Assembly: GCF_000349325.1 (NCBI RefSeq)
Contig: NC_020504.1
Location: 186,001-250,000 of the forward strand
Direction: 5' to 3'
DNA: 64,000 bases
Source of the DNA: Streptomyces davaonensis JCM 4913
GTDB lineage: Bacteria > Actinomycetota > Actinomycetes > Streptomycetales > Streptomycetaceae
Below the pieces are notes generated by a model that saw only the letters and a list, made by a program, of their open reading frames with translations, was not told the DNA's origin and searched no databases. Position numbers and translations under genes: made by a program. Of this stretch, positions 42,872 to 52,086 are shown piece after piece. The number at the start of each line of letters is the position of its first letter. Position 1 is the stretch's first letter.

Positions 42872-44596
42872 GTGACGAGTAGCAACACGACCGGTTTCCC
42901 CGTCCTCGACGAGACCCGTCCGCCAACGGCGCCCAGGAGCTGGCAGGAACGCCTCCGCCGGTACGGATACGTGGCACGCCCGAGCACCGACGTCCGCGAG
43001 CGTCTTGTTCCACCGTTCCCGCAACCACCGGCTCGCCTGTGGGAGTTCACACGTGTCGCGCCGGAACGGGTGTACCGCGTCGCGAAGGTGATGGAGTGGC
43101 TGGGGCCGGTACTCGTCGCTGTCCTGGCCGGAGCCATCCGCTTCTGGCAGCTCGGCCGGCCGCGGGCGGTCGTCTTCGACGAGACGTATTACGCCAAGGA
43201 CGCCTGGTCCCTGTTGCGGCTCGGCTACGAGGGCACCTGGCCGGACCGCAAGATCGCCGACCCGCAGATCCTCGCCGACCCGCAGGTGATACCGCTCTCC
43301 GACACCGGGGCCTTCGTCGCGCACCCGCCGACGGGCAAGTGGGTGATCGCCCTCGGTGAGTGGATGTTCGGCCTGGACCCGTTCGGCTGGCGCTTCATGA
43401 CGGCGGCTCTGGGCACGCTGTCGGTGCTCATGCTGTGCCGAATAGGCCGCCGCCTGTTCCGCTCGACACTCCTGGGCTGTTTGGCCGGCGCGCTGCTGGC
43501 GGTGGACGGTCTGCACGTCGTGATGAGCCGCACCGCGCTGCTGGACCTCGTCGTCATGTTCTTCGCCCTGGCCGCCTTCGGATGTCTCCTGATCGACCGG
43601 GACCAGGCCCGCGGCCGGCTCGCGGCGGCCCTGCCGGTCGGCACGGACGGCCAGGTACGGCCGAACGCGCAGACCGGCGACCGCGCCGGGACGGGCATCC
43701 GCCCCTGGCGGCTCGCCGCGGGTGTCTGCCTGGGACTTGCCGCCTCCAGCAAATGGAACGGCCTGTACGTCCTCGCCTTCTTCGTCGTCCTGACGCTGCT
43801 GTGGGACGTCGGCGCCCGCCGCGTCGCCGGGGCGCGCCGGCCCTACCAGGCGGTGCTGCGCAAGGACGCCGGCTGGTCGGTCCTCTCGCTGGTCCCGGTC
43901 GCCGCGTTGACGTACCTGGCGACCTGGACCGGCTGGTTCCTCTCGGACGACGGCTACGGGCGCCACTGGGCCGACGGCCGCGGCGGCGCCTGGTCCTGGA
44001 TTCCCGCGCCGCTGCGCAGCCTGTGGCATTACGAGTACACCGTCTACGACTTCAACGTGGGGCTGCACACCGCGCACGACTACGAGTCCAGCCCCTGGAG
44101 CTGGCTGGTCCAGGGCCGCCCCGTGCTGTTCCACTACCAGTCGCCGAAGCCCGGACAGGACGGCTGCCAGACGGCGGCCGACTGCTCGCAGACGGTCCTC
44201 GCCCTCGGCACCCCGCTGCTGTGGTGGTCGGCGTGCTGCGCACTGGTGTACCTGCTCTTCCGCTGGGCGCTGCGCCGCGACTGGCGCGCCGGCGCCGTTC
44301 TGTGCGCGGTGGGCGCCGGCTATCTGCCCTGGTTCCTCTACCAGGACCGCACGATCTTCTCCTTCTACGCGGTCGTCTTCGTCCCGTACCTGTGCCTGGC
44401 CGTAGCGATGACGCTGGGCGCCGTGGCGAGTCCGAGGGGCGCGTCCGACACCCGCCGTACCGTGGGCGTGGCGACGACGGGCGTGCTGGTTCTGCTCATC
44501 GCCTGGAACTTCATCTACTTCTTCCCGATCTACACCGGCCAGACGATCCCCTACCCTGACTGGCACGCCAGAATATGGTTCGACACCTGGCTGTGA
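42872..44596 (+). CDS. pmt: Protein O-mannosyltransferase (GT39)
   Basis: 574 residues from a GTG start. Polytopic membrane protein with the PMT catalytic loop VVFDETYYAKDAWSLL (Asp-Glu pair, about residues 102-117), HPPTGKW (about 150-156), LLAVDGLHVVMSRTALLD and WSWLVQGRPVLFHYQSP. It transfers mannose from polyprenol phosphate mannose to exported proteins, the Streptomyces counterpart of yeast PMT. It stands alone between a LAL regulator and an oxidoreductase. Confidence 0.93.
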   Translation: MTSSNTTGFPVLDETRPPTAPRSWQERLRRYGYVARPSTDVRERLVPPFPQPPARLWEFTRVAPERVYRVAKVMEWLGPVLVAVLAGAIRFWQLGRPRAVVFDETYYAKDAWSLLRLGYEGTWPDRKIADPQILADPQVIPLSDTGAFVAHPPTGKWVIALGEWMFGLDPFGWRFMTAALGTLSVLMLCRIGRRLFRSTLLGCLAGALLAVDGLHVVMSRTALLDLVVMFFALAAFGCLLIDRDQARGRLAAALPVGTDGQVRPNAQTGDRAGTGIRPWRLAAGVCLGLAASSKWNGLYVLAFFVVLTLLWDVGARRVAGARRPYQAVLRKDAGWSVLSLVPVAALTYLATWTGWFLSDDGYGRHWADGRGGAWSWIPAPLRSLWHYEYTVYDFNVGLHTAHDYESSPWSWLVQGRPVLFHYQSPKPGQDGCQTAADCSQTVLALGTPLLWWSACCALVYLLFRWALRRDWRAGAVLCAVGAGYLPWFLYQDRTIFSFYAVVFVPYLCLAVAMTLGAVASPRGASDTRRTVGVATTGVLVLLIAWNFIYFFPIYTGQTIPYPDWHARIWFDTWL

Positions 44597-44625
44597 GGGC
44601 TCACACACACCCACACATCGGGAAC

Positions 44626-44653
44626 ACGTGTGCATTGCGGCAACGGCACACGT
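44626..44653. promoter_or_regulatory. Inverted repeat upstream of the flavin oxidoreductase
   Basis: ACGTGTGC (44626-44633) and GCACACGT (44646-44653), 8-base arms with a 12-base spacer, lie about 55 bases before the start codon. A related GGCACACGTATG occurs at 47242-47253 and a GCACACGTGTG at 53498-53508. Confidence 0.45.
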
Positions 44654-44707
44654 ATCTTCATCGCATACCGGCACACGCTGCCGATCGTCGCACGATGGAG
44701 AATCCCC

Positions 44708-45862
44708 ATGAGTACGCACGAGACCAACCCCCTCCGCCTGCCCGAACTGCTGGCGGCCTCCGTGCGGGCCGCCGCCGAGGAGATGGACGCCGACCGCGAC
44801 CTGCCCGCCCAGCTGGTGCGTGAGCTGCGCGACAGCGGCGCCTTCCGGCTGCTCACCCCCGAGGAAGTGGGTGGGTTCGAGGCCCCGCTGGAAAGGGTGT
44901 TGAAGGTGTACGAGGGCTTCGCCCGCCTCGACGCCTCGGTGGCCTGGACGGTGTGGAACGCCAACTGGGGCTTCCTCGCCGCCCTGCTCGGCGAGGACGG
45001 CGCCGCCAGGATCTGGGGGGACGGTCCCGAACCGGTCTTCGCCAACGCCGGTCAGCCGGGTATGGCGATGGTGACCGAGGAGGGCTACCGACTCTCCGGC
45101 ACGTGGCAGCTCGTCAGCGGCATCGACCGGGCGGACTGGCTGGTCGTGGTCGGTGTCGTCGTGGCGGACGGCGGCCCTCGCCTGACCGAGGCCGGCACCC
45201 CGGACGTACGACTGTTCGCGCTGAGCCGGGACCAGCTGACGGTCCAGGACACCTGGAACGTCAACGGCATGCGCGGCACCGGCAGCAACACCGTGGTCGT
45301 CGACAGCGCCCTGGTCCCCGACGAGCTGGTGGCGCGTTTCGACGTACCGGCTCGCCTTCAACGCCCCCTCTACCAGGGCTTCGTACCCGCGCTCGTCTTG
45401 CCCGGCTGCTCCGCGGTGGTGCTCGGCGTCGCGCGGAGCGCCATCGAGGAGGTGGTGTCCCTGGCCACGACCAAGAGCACGATCACCGGTGGCACGCCCG
45501 CGGAGTCCGGTCGTACGCAGGCGCTGGTGGCCCGATCCGAAGCGGCGCTCAAGGCGGCCCGAATGCTGCTGCTGTCCGCCGCGGCGGACATGGACGCGTC
45601 CGGGGCGAAGGGCGCGCCCGCCACCCTGGAGCAGCGTGCCGCCCTGCACGCGGCGATGTGCCATGCCGCGGAGGTGAGCCGCGAGGTCCTCGTGACCATG
45701 TACGAACTCGGCGGCTCCTCCTCGATCTACCGCGACAACCCCGTCGAGCGGCTGTTCCGCGACGGCATGGTGGCACTCCAGCACGCCAACCACTCCGCGG
45801 CCTTTCTGGAGGCGGTCGGCCGCGTGCGCTTCGGCTTCGATCCGGGCGTGCCCCTGTTCTGA
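44708..45862 (+). CDS. Acyl-CoA dehydrogenase-like flavin oxidoreductase (HsaA/DszC type)
   Basis: 384 residues. The acyl-CoA dehydrogenase fold is seen in the N-terminal helices (LPAQLVRELRDSGAFRLLTP), the middle beta domain (YRLSGTWQLVSGIDRADWLV; NVNGMRGTGSNTVVVDSALV) and the C-terminal helical bundle with HAAEVSREVLVTMYELGGSS. The pattern is that of flavin-dependent monooxygenases such as HsaA/DszC, which need a separate flavin reductase; none is adjacent. The real substrate is unknown. Confidence 0.85.
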   Translation: MSTHETNPLRLPELLAASVRAAAEEMDADRDLPAQLVRELRDSGAFRLLTPEEVGGFEAPLERVLKVYEGFARLDASVAWTVWNANWGFLAALLGEDGAARIWGDGPEPVFANAGQPGMAMVTEEGYRLSGTWQLVSGIDRADWLVVVGVVVADGGPRLTEAGTPDVRLFALSRDQLTVQDTWNVNGMRGTGSNTVVVDSALVPDELVARFDVPARLQRPLYQGFVPALVLPGCSAVVLGVARSAIEEVVSLATTKSTITGGTPAESGRTQALVARSEAALKAARMLLLSAAADMDASGAKGAPATLEQRAALHAAMCHAAEVSREVLVTMYELGGSSSIYRDNPVERLFRDGMVALQHANHSAAFLEAVGRVRFGFDPGVPLF

Positions 45863-45901
45863 GAGCCGTGGTCGAAGCGGGTCTGGGAGACCCACAGAAA
45901 A

Positions 45902-45964
45902 GTAACCGTCTTGACAGGTGACACCGATCCCTGCGAATCTCGCGTCACCAGTCAGAGCAGTTAC
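45902..45964. promoter_or_regulatory. Tandem GTCACC-N9-GGTGAC-type sites
   Basis: GTAACC-N9-GGTGAC at 45902-45922 and GTCACC-N9-AGTTAC at 45944-45964, each 21 bases with a 9-base spacer, their centres 42 bases apart (about four helical turns). They lie just upstream of the SRPBCC gene and match sites at 47183-47203, 53532-53552 and 57277-57297. Confidence 0.55.
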
Positions 45965-45983
45965 TTCGCAGTGAGGAAAACCC

Positions 45984-46412
45984 ATGACAGTCGTACGGTT
46001 CGATCTCGTCTCCCGGCTCAGCCAGAAGGATGTGCTGGCGGTGCTGACGGACTTCAGCCCTTCGCGCGCACAGTCCTGGCCCACGATCGACGCCGAACAC
46101 TTCGAGGTGCACGAGCTCGGCGACACCTGGGCCGAGGTCACCGAAGGCACCGCCGCCGCCTGGGAGCGGGCCCGCTACGAATGGGAGCCGTCCGGGGACA
46201 CGGTCACCGTCACCACCCTCGACTCCAAGCTGTTCGGGCCCGGCGGCGGCTGGGTGTTCCGGATGACCCCCGAGGGCGACGGCACCCGGGTCGACGTCGA
46301 ACTCACGCGCCGGCCAGGCACACTGAAGGGCAAGATGCTCGCCTCGCTCCTCCCCCTCGTCGCCCCGTCATCCCTGCGCAAGTCCTTCGCTGGTCCGTTG
46401 CAGAGCGCGTGA
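45984..46412 (+). CDS. SRPBCC/START-like small protein
   Basis: 142 residues with the START-like pattern of alternating strands (HFEVHELGDTWAEVTEGTAA; YEWEPSGDTVTVTTLDSKLF; WVFRMTPEGDGTRVDVELTR) and a C-terminal helix. Such proteins bind hydrophobic ligands. The ribosome binding site GTGAGGAAAACCC precedes the ATG. It carries tandem copies of the GTCACC-N9-GGTGAC motif in its promoter. Confidence 0.75.
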   Translation: MTVVRFDLVSRLSQKDVLAVLTDFSPSRAQSWPTIDAEHFEVHELGDTWAEVTEGTAAAWERARYEWEPSGDTVTVTTLDSKLFGPGGGWVFRMTPEGDGTRVDVELTRRPGTLKGKMLASLLPLVAPSSLRKSFAGPLQSA

Positions 46413-46679
46413 CGTACAGACATCGACCATCAGGCACCCGTCATCCGCCTCACACACAGCCCCGCTCGTGGCCTTCCGACCGCCTCGGCCGCCGGCGGGG
46501 CTTCGTCGTGCCCAGCACATTGACTTACGGCAGTCACCCCATGGTGCGCATGGCAGATCCCGGGGCCGTCGACCGCCGTGCGCGGCCCAGCCCTTTGACC
46601 GTCAACTGACCGATGTGCGGGTTGCGTTCCCCGCGGAGAGTGAGACACACACCTCGTCCCACGGAGGGGAACCCCTGTC

Positions 46680-47150
46680 ATGCACCGTGATCACTCACCA
46701 CTGCGGGCGCGTTCGGCGCCGGAGCTCGTGCCGTCGCTACTGCTGGACATCGACCAGTTGCTCGACGAGTTCACGCGGCTGCCGATGCGGGCGAGGTTCC
46801 GGTTCGACCCGGACATGGCCGCGGTGGTCACGGTCGAGTTCCTGGCGGACCGAGGGCCCAGCCTCTTCTGGCACATCGGCCGTGAACTCCTGTACCGCGG
46901 CGTGTCGTCGATGAGCGGTTCCGCCGATGTGCGGATGTGGCCGACGCTCCCCTCAGAGCGGCCCACGTCATGGCTGCTGCTGGAGTCCGAGGAGGTGGAG
47001 GCCCTGTTCGAGCTGCCCACCGGCCCGCTGACGCAGTGGCTGGACGCCACCTACCGGATCGTCCCGGCCGAAAGGGAGATGGACGGCCTCGACTGGGACG
47101 GCTTCCTCAGGGAACTGCTCGACGACGCGCCGGGAACGCCATCCGAGTGA
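46680..47150 (+). CDS. SsgA-like sporulation/cell-division regulator (SALP)
   Basis: 156 residues. SALP features are MRARFRFDPDMAAVVTVEFL, WHIGRELLYRGVSSMSGSAD and ALFELPTGPLTQWLDATYRI, parallel to those of the protein at 37853-38257 (WIFLRELLTEGMAVRSG; ALFEIPAEPVEDWLSRTYAM) but diverged. The first ~20 residues are extra compared with that paralogue. Two SALPs 9 kb apart support a Streptomyces origin. Confidence 0.88.
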   Translation: MHRDHSPLRARSAPELVPSLLLDIDQLLDEFTRLPMRARFRFDPDMAAVVTVEFLADRGPSLFWHIGRELLYRGVSSMSGSADVRMWPTLPSERPTSWLLLESEEVEALFELPTGPLTQWLDATYRIVPAEREMDGLDWDGFLRELLDDAPGTPSE

Positions 47151-47182
47151 CCGCCCGTCCGGCCGGACTTGCTTCCCCTTGC

Positions 47183-47203
47183 GTCACCTGCCAGAGTGGT
47201 GAC
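47183..47203. promoter_or_regulatory. GTCACC-N9-GGTGAC site upstream of the Bax-inhibitor-like gene
   Basis: Perfect 6-base arms GTCACC and GGTGAC around the spacer TGCCAGAGT; the outer GC and GC extend the dyad to 8 bases. It lies 119 bases before the GTG start. Confidence 0.65.
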
Positions 47204-47321
47204 GCAAGAGGTTGCCGCATCGGCCAGAGTGGCCGACCGCTGGCACACGTATGCCGCCACCCGGCGCCCGACGACAAACACTTGCCATGGGCCGCGATCG
47301 CGGCGGACGAGGAGGAACGAC

Positions 47322-48176
47322 GTGAGGACCAGCAACCCGATCTTCTCCCGCTGGAGCGCCGCCCGCGGCGCGGGCCCGGCGGGCACGTACCAGCGCGAGC
47401 CGGTGCGCGCCACTGTCGGCGCTCAGCCGACCGACGACTACCCGACCAACCCCTACGGCTCCCCCGCCGACACGGACAAGCCCGCCGGCTCGACCACGGT
47501 GACCATGGACGACGTCGTCGTCCGCACCGCGACGACCCTCGGCGCCGTAGCCCTGACCGCCGTGCTGTCCTGGCTCCTGTTGCCCGTCGACGAGGCGAAC
47601 CTCGGCCGGTCCTACGGCGTCGCCCTGGGCGGCGGTCTCGCCGCCGTCGTCCTGTCCCTGGTCCAGGCGTTCCGGCGGGCGCCGGCTCCGGCGCTGATCC
47701 TCGGGTACGCGGCGTTCGAGGGCGTGTTCCTGGGAGTGCTGTCCAGCACGGTGTCGAGCTACCTCGCTCCCGGCGTGGTCGTCCAAGCCGTACTCGGCAC
47801 CTTCGCGGTGTCCGCGGGCACGCTCCTCGCCTACCGCATGCGCTGGATCCGGGTCACCCAGCGCTTCGCCGGATTCGTCGTCGCCGCCGCGACCGGATTC
47901 CTGCTGCTCCTCTTCGCCGACCTCCTCTTCTCCGGGTTCGGCGCGGGCCACGGCCTCGGCTTCCACAGCGGCGGCCTCGGCATCGCCTTCGGTGCCCTCG
48001 GCATCGTGCTCGGCGCGGCCTTCCTCGCCCTGGACTTCAAACAGGTCGAGGACGCCGTCGCCTACGGCGCCCCGCGCGAGGAAGCCTGGCTGGCCGCTTT
48101 CGGGCTCACCATGACCCTGGTGTGGATCTACTTGGAAGTGCTGCGGGTGCTGACCATCTTCAACAGCGACAGCTGA
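47322..48176 (+). CDS. Bax inhibitor-1/YccA-family membrane protein
   Basis: 284 residues from a GTG behind GGAGGAACGAC. A soluble N-terminus of ~65 residues is followed by seven predicted spans with the family's LILGYAAFEGVFLGVLSSTV, AYRMRWIRVTQRF and FLALDFKQVEDAVAYGAPRE blocks; the last contains the conserved acidic residues that gate calcium leak in characterised homologues. It is preceded by a GTCACC-N9-GGTGAC site and followed by a strong terminator. Confidence 0.9.
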   Translation: MRTSNPIFSRWSAARGAGPAGTYQREPVRATVGAQPTDDYPTNPYGSPADTDKPAGSTTVTMDDVVVRTATTLGAVALTAVLSWLLLPVDEANLGRSYGVALGGGLAAVVLSLVQAFRRAPAPALILGYAAFEGVFLGVLSSTVSSYLAPGVVVQAVLGTFAVSAGTLLAYRMRWIRVTQRFAGFVVAAATGFLLLLFADLLFSGFGAGHGLGFHSGGLGIAFGALGIVLGAAFLALDFKQVEDAVAYGAPREEAWLAAFGLTMTLVWIYLEVLRVLTIFNSDS

Positions 48177-48187
48177 AGTCTTCCGAC

Positions 48188-48230
48188 GCGACAGGGGCAT
48201 GCGCACCGCGCATGCCCCTGTCGCGTTTTT
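48188..48230 (+). terminator. Rho-independent terminator
   Basis: GCGACAGGGGCATGCG (48188-48203) pairs perfectly with CGCATGCCCCTGTCGC (48209-48224) across a 5-base loop, followed by GTTTTT. One of the clearest intrinsic terminators in the window. Confidence 0.9.
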
Positions 48231-48346
48231 CCGTGCGTCTGCGAACTCCTCACCGGACCTGGCTCGTTGCCATGACGAAGGGCCCGGGGGCGCCGCTCGG
48301 ACATCCCCCGGACACCACACGACCGCCAGAACGGGAGACACGTCCC

Positions 48347-49579
48347 ATGAGCCCCCACGAGCAGTGCCTGTACGAGGACGGCCGAGTGAACCTGGGTCCG
48401 GCCTTCAAGGCGGACGCCCCCGGGCAGTACGCCCGGCTGCGGGACCGCGGCCCGATCCACCCAGCCCACTTCCACCTCGGTCTGCGGGGCTGGGTGGTCG
48501 TCGGCTACGACCTGGCCCGAGAGGCCCTGACCCATCCGGGTCTCCTCAAGGACTCCACGCCCGCCGCCGAGGCCCTGACCGCCGCCGGATACGTCCTCAA
48601 CAAGCCGTCGGTGGGGCTGGGCGCGCAGATGCTCGAGGCCGATCCGCCCGAGCACGGCCGCCTGCGCCGGCTGGCCTCGGCCGCGTTCACCGCGCGCCGC
48701 ACGGCCGAACTGGCCCCGCGCGTCGAACAGATCGCCCACGACCTGATCGACGCCCTGCCGGCCGCCGGTGAGACCGACCTCGTCGAGGCGTTCAACGCGC
48801 CGCTGCCCACCACCGTGATCGCCGAACTCTTCGGCATCCCCGAGGAGCACCACGCGGACTTCCGCCGCTGGTCGAGCTACGCCCTGCAGGTCGCCTCGCC
48901 CGAGCACCGCCCCGCGCTGGCCGGACTGCACGCGCTGCTGGCCGACCTGATCGCGGCCAAGCGGCGTGACCCCCGCGACGATCTGCTCTCCGCCCTCGTC
49001 GGCGTCCGCGACGAACAGGACGGACGACTGTCCGAGGAGGAACTGGTGGGTACCGCCATGATGCTCGTCGTCGCGGGCCACGAGAGCACCGTGAACCTGC
49101 TCGGCAACGCCACCCTCGCCTTGCTGCGCCACCCCGACCAGCTCAGGCGGTTGCGCGAGCGGCCGGAGCTGTTGCCGGGCGCGGTGGAGGAGTTCCTGCG
49201 CTACGACACCTCCGTCGAGCGCTCCACAAGCCGCTACGCCGCGTACGACCTGGAACTGGGCGGAGTGCGCATCCCCCGGGGCGGTATCGTCGTCGTAGCC
49301 CTCGGTTCGGCCGGGCACGACGCCCCGCAGGCCGAGGACACCGACCCCTCCGTCCTCGACGTGAGCCGGCCCGGAGCCCGTCACTTGGCCTTCGGGCACG
49401 GCATCCATCACTGCCTGGGCGCCCCGCTGGCCCGGCTGGAGACGGCCATCGGACTGCGGACCCTGCTGTCCCGCGTCCCCGAGCTGGAACTCGCGGTGCC
49501 GGTGGACTCGTTGGAGTGGATCGGTTCGGGCATCATCCGCGGCGTGCGATCCCTTCCGGTGCGCTACCGCCTCGCCTGA
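48347..49579 (+). CDS. Cytochrome P450
   Basis: 410 residues. The I-helix oxygen-activation motif is VVAGHEST (Glu246), the K-helix ExxR is in GAVEEFLRYD, and the haem loop FGHGIHHCLG has the axial Cys at about 356. This is the CYP105/107-like bacterial class I pattern, requiring ferredoxin and ferredoxin reductase, neither of which is adjacent. GGGAGA precedes the ATG. It lies between two terminators, so it is probably a single-gene transcript. The substrate is unknown. Confidence 0.95.
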   Translation: MSPHEQCLYEDGRVNLGPAFKADAPGQYARLRDRGPIHPAHFHLGLRGWVVVGYDLAREALTHPGLLKDSTPAAEALTAAGYVLNKPSVGLGAQMLEADPPEHGRLRRLASAAFTARRTAELAPRVEQIAHDLIDALPAAGETDLVEAFNAPLPTTVIAELFGIPEEHHADFRRWSSYALQVASPEHRPALAGLHALLADLIAAKRRDPRDDLLSALVGVRDEQDGRLSEEELVGTAMMLVVAGHESTVNLLGNATLALLRHPDQLRRLRERPELLPGAVEEFLRYDTSVERSTSRYAAYDLELGGVRIPRGGIVVVALGSAGHDAPQAEDTDPSVLDVSRPGARHLAFGHGIHHCLGAPLARLETAIGLRTLLSRVPELELAVPVDSLEWIGSGIIRGVRSLPVRYRLA

Positions 49580-49611
49580 CCGCCGCAGGACCCCGGCCCG
49601 CACAGCACGAA

Positions 49612-49645
49612 GTCCCGGCCCGCGCCACGGGGCGCGGGCCGGGAC
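49612..49645. terminator. Bidirectional hairpin terminator
   Basis: GTCCCGGCCCGCGCC (49612-49626) and GGCGCGGGCCGGGAC (49631-49645) form a perfect 15-base-pair stem with a 4-base loop between the convergent P450 and membrane-protein genes. Confidence 0.8.
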
Positions 49646-49667
49646 GGCTCCGGAAGGGGTACGGGGA

Positions 49668-50258
49668 TCAGACAGTGCGGGTGCGCAGTTGGCGGGTCTT
49701 CCAGCCCAGCAGCGCGGCCTGGGCGATGAAGAACACCCCGCCGCCGGTCGCGTAGACCGACAGCACGTCGAGCGAGGGATCGTCGCCCGCGGCCTGGATG
49801 TTGTAGAAGACGCCGACGAGGAAGGACAGGCCGCCCGCGATCAGCATCGGCCACTGCTTGCCCAGTTCGGGGCCGCGCCGCCGGAGCCCCACCAGCACCT
49901 GGGCCGCGCCGGAGACGACGGCCCAGGCGCCGAACACATGCAGCACCGGCGCCACACCGCCGGCCCCGGCGACGCCGACCGCGACGGCGGCGAGGGTGCT
50001 CAGCACCCCGTTGAACGCGGTGACCCGGCGCTCCGAGCCGTCGGGGAGGGCACGGTGGTCGATGAACGAGGACACCGCGTCGATCAGCGGATACGCGACC
50101 AGCAGGGTGATCGCCACCGCGTCGACGTCCTCGTGGGCGCCGGCGAAGGCCAGGGCCCATGCCACGGCGAGGACGCCTCGGCCCAGGTACAGCCTCAGCA
50201 GGGAGGAGCGTCCGTCCGTCAGCGCGGGCTCCGACGGCGTCGTGGTCCGGGTGCTCAT
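49668..50258 (-). CDS. DUF308-like polytopic membrane protein
   Basis: 196 residues with about six hydrophobic spans, including AVAWALAFAGAHEDVDAVAI, AFNGVLSTLAAVAVGVAGAG and MLIAGGLSFLVGVFYNIQAA. The repeated two-span units (LIDAVSSFIDHRA; FGAWAVVSGAAQVLVGL) are typical of HdeD/DUF308-type proteins. No catalytic residues are recognised and the role is unknown. It starts 43 bases from the end of the esterase gene and may share its transcript. Confidence 0.75.
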   Translation of the reverse strand: MSTRTTTPSEPALTDGRSSLLRLYLGRGVLAVAWALAFAGAHEDVDAVAITLLVAYPLIDAVSSFIDHRALPDGSERRVTAFNGVLSTLAAVAVGVAGAGGVAPVLHVFGAWAVVSGAAQVLVGLRRRGPELGKQWPMLIAGGLSFLVGVFYNIQAAGDDPSLDVLSVYATGGGVFFIAQAALLGWKTRQLRTRTV

Positions 50259-50300
50259 GATGATTCGGCCTCTCTCAGGTCAGGGGCGTCGGCGGCCCGG

Positions 50301-51914
50301 TCAGTGCCGGGACGGGGAGACGCAGCGGAAACTGGCGGCGGCGTCCAGGTCGCCGTAGCCCTGGTAGCGGGACACCTTGGGGTAGCTGCACAGGTTGCGG
50401 GCGAACTGCTCGCCGTCGGCGTTGACGAGGGTGGCGGTCAGCGTCTTGGGCGCCTTGCCGTGCTCGACCCAGGCGGTCAGGGCGGCGAGGCCGTCGGCCG
50501 AACCGTCCTGGCCGTTGAGACCGCAGTGGTTGGTGCCGGGGGCCAGGAAGAGACGGTAGAAGTCATCGACGTTCTTGGCGCCGCCCATCGTCCGCTCGAC
50601 CCGCTCGCGGTAGTCCGCGGTGCCCTGGGTCGGGATGAACTCGTCGGCCTGACCGTGCCAGGTCAGGAGCTTTCCGCCGGACTCGCGGAAGGCGGACAGG
50701 TCCGGGTCGTCCGTGCCGATGATCTCGCCGTACTCGGCCTGGGACTGCTTGAAGAGCTGGGTGAACTGGCTGTAGGTGACCGTGGAGAGGTCGAAGGACG
50801 GGTCCTTCTTCACCCAGTACGACAGCCAGGCGGCCGGCACCGGGAAGGGAGCGCCCTTGATGACTCCGTCGGTGTCGGGCGCGCTGGAGGCCAGGCCCTT
50901 CAGGTCGGCTCCGACCGGGACACCGGGCCAGAGCTTCTTGCCGGTGACGGTGCGCGGGCCGTCCCAGATCTTGCGCACCACGGCCGCGTCGGCCGCCGTG
51001 ATGGTCACCTCCTCGCCGTTGCACACGAGCTTGGTGCCGATCAGCCGACGGGGGTCGAAGTCGCACCGGGAGGCGTCGTTGACGAGGCCGTCCCTGGCGC
51101 CGTCGAGTGTGTCGCAGGCCTTGACGGCGGCGTTGGTGAAGGCGTCCAGCTCGCAACTGGTCGGATAGGTCTTCTCGTTGTTCATGACGACCTGCGGCCA
51201 CAGGGTGGCTACCTCGTACTTGGCCCAGCTGATGGCGGGCGCGTCGGCGAGGATGCCGTCGTAGTCGTCGGGGTAGCGCTGGGCCTCCATGTAGCCCTGG
51301 CGTCCGCCGGTGGAGCAGCCGGTGAAGTACGAGTAGGCGGCGTGCCTGCCGTAGACCGCGTCGACGACCTGCTTGCCGACCACGGCCGCCTCGTGCTGGG
51401 AGCGGGAGGCGAAGTTCTTCAGCAGGGCGGTGTCGACCTGTCCCGCGCCGTTCAGTGCCCAGGCGGTGTCAAGGACGTCTCCGACGCCGGCGTCGGTGGT
51501 GGTCGCCGCGTAGCCGTTCTTGACCGCGGTGGCCAGATCGACGCCGTTGTCCCCGGCGCGGTAGGCGGCGCCACCGAGCCCCTGGAAGCGGCCGTTCCAG
51601 CCCTGCTCGGGCAGCCAGGTCCGCACGGTGGCGTGGTCGTCGGCGCCGGGGTGGGAGATGGTCGTGGTGACCTCGCAGAAGGCCGGAACGCCGGTGACCT
51701 CCCCGCCCAGCAGGCCGGTGCCCTTGATGGTGCCGCCCGGCCGTAGGACCGCCGTCACGGACTCCACCTCGGTGCCGGCTGGGGCCTTCACCGTCACCGT
51801 GTCGCAGTTGAACGGCTTGGCGGCGGAGGTCTCGGCGCCTGCCGACGCCGTCGGCAGGTAGACCGCCGCGGTCAGCGGCACACCGGCCGCGAGGACAATC
51901 AGAAGTCGTCTCAT
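50301..51914 (-). CDS. Secreted tannase/feruloyl-esterase family protein
   Basis: 537 residues from the ATG giving MRRLLIVLAAGVPL, a Sec signal peptide to about residue 27. The nucleophile is Ser in YFTGCSTGGRQGYMEAQRYP, preceded by the Cys of the family's CS-D-HC motif. The Asp/His part is LTWHGQADEFIPTQGTADY and APGTNHCGLNG (HC). The family hydrolyses gallate and ferulate esters in plant polymers outside the cell. The exact ester substrate is uncertain. Confidence 0.9.
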   Translation of the reverse strand: MRRLLIVLAAGVPLTAAVYLPTASAGAETSAAKPFNCDTVTVKAPAGTEVESVTAVLRPGGTIKGTGLLGGEVTGVPAFCEVTTTISHPGADDHATVRTWLPEQGWNGRFQGLGGAAYRAGDNGVDLATAVKNGYAATTTDAGVGDVLDTAWALNGAGQVDTALLKNFASRSQHEAAVVGKQVVDAVYGRHAAYSYFTGCSTGGRQGYMEAQRYPDDYDGILADAPAISWAKYEVATLWPQVVMNNEKTYPTSCELDAFTNAAVKACDTLDGARDGLVNDASRCDFDPRRLIGTKLVCNGEEVTITAADAAVVRKIWDGPRTVTGKKLWPGVPVGADLKGLASSAPDTDGVIKGAPFPVPAAWLSYWVKKDPSFDLSTVTYSQFTQLFKQSQAEYGEIIGTDDPDLSAFRESGGKLLTWHGQADEFIPTQGTADYRERVERTMGGAKNVDDFYRLFLAPGTNHCGLNGQDGSADGLAALTAWVEHGKAPKTLTATLVNADGEQFARNLCSYPKVSRYQGYGDLDAAASFRCVSPSRH

Positions 51915-52086
51915 GGGATTCCGTCCAAGAAGTAGGTGTGCGCCTCGACAGGGCGGCACATGTGTACAACTCTGATCAGACAAGGGCCGTCCGGCAACAG
52001 TAAGTTGACGGTCGTGTACCAGGCTCCCGGCGCGGAACGGGTGCGCAGGTGTTAGGTCATTCGGCGGTTGGCAGGTGTTCGCCGGG

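Noticed and set aside
40898-46150. 1750-codon minus-strand open frame opposite the LAL regulator, mannosyltransferase and oxidoreductase
   Set aside because: It spans three well-supported plus-strand genes and has low-complexity Gln/Arg/Gly/His composition, so it is an antisense artefact of high GC.
48347-49579. P450 gene as part of an antibiotic cluster
   Set aside because: It is bounded by terminators on both sides and has no biosynthetic, ferredoxin or reductase gene beside it.
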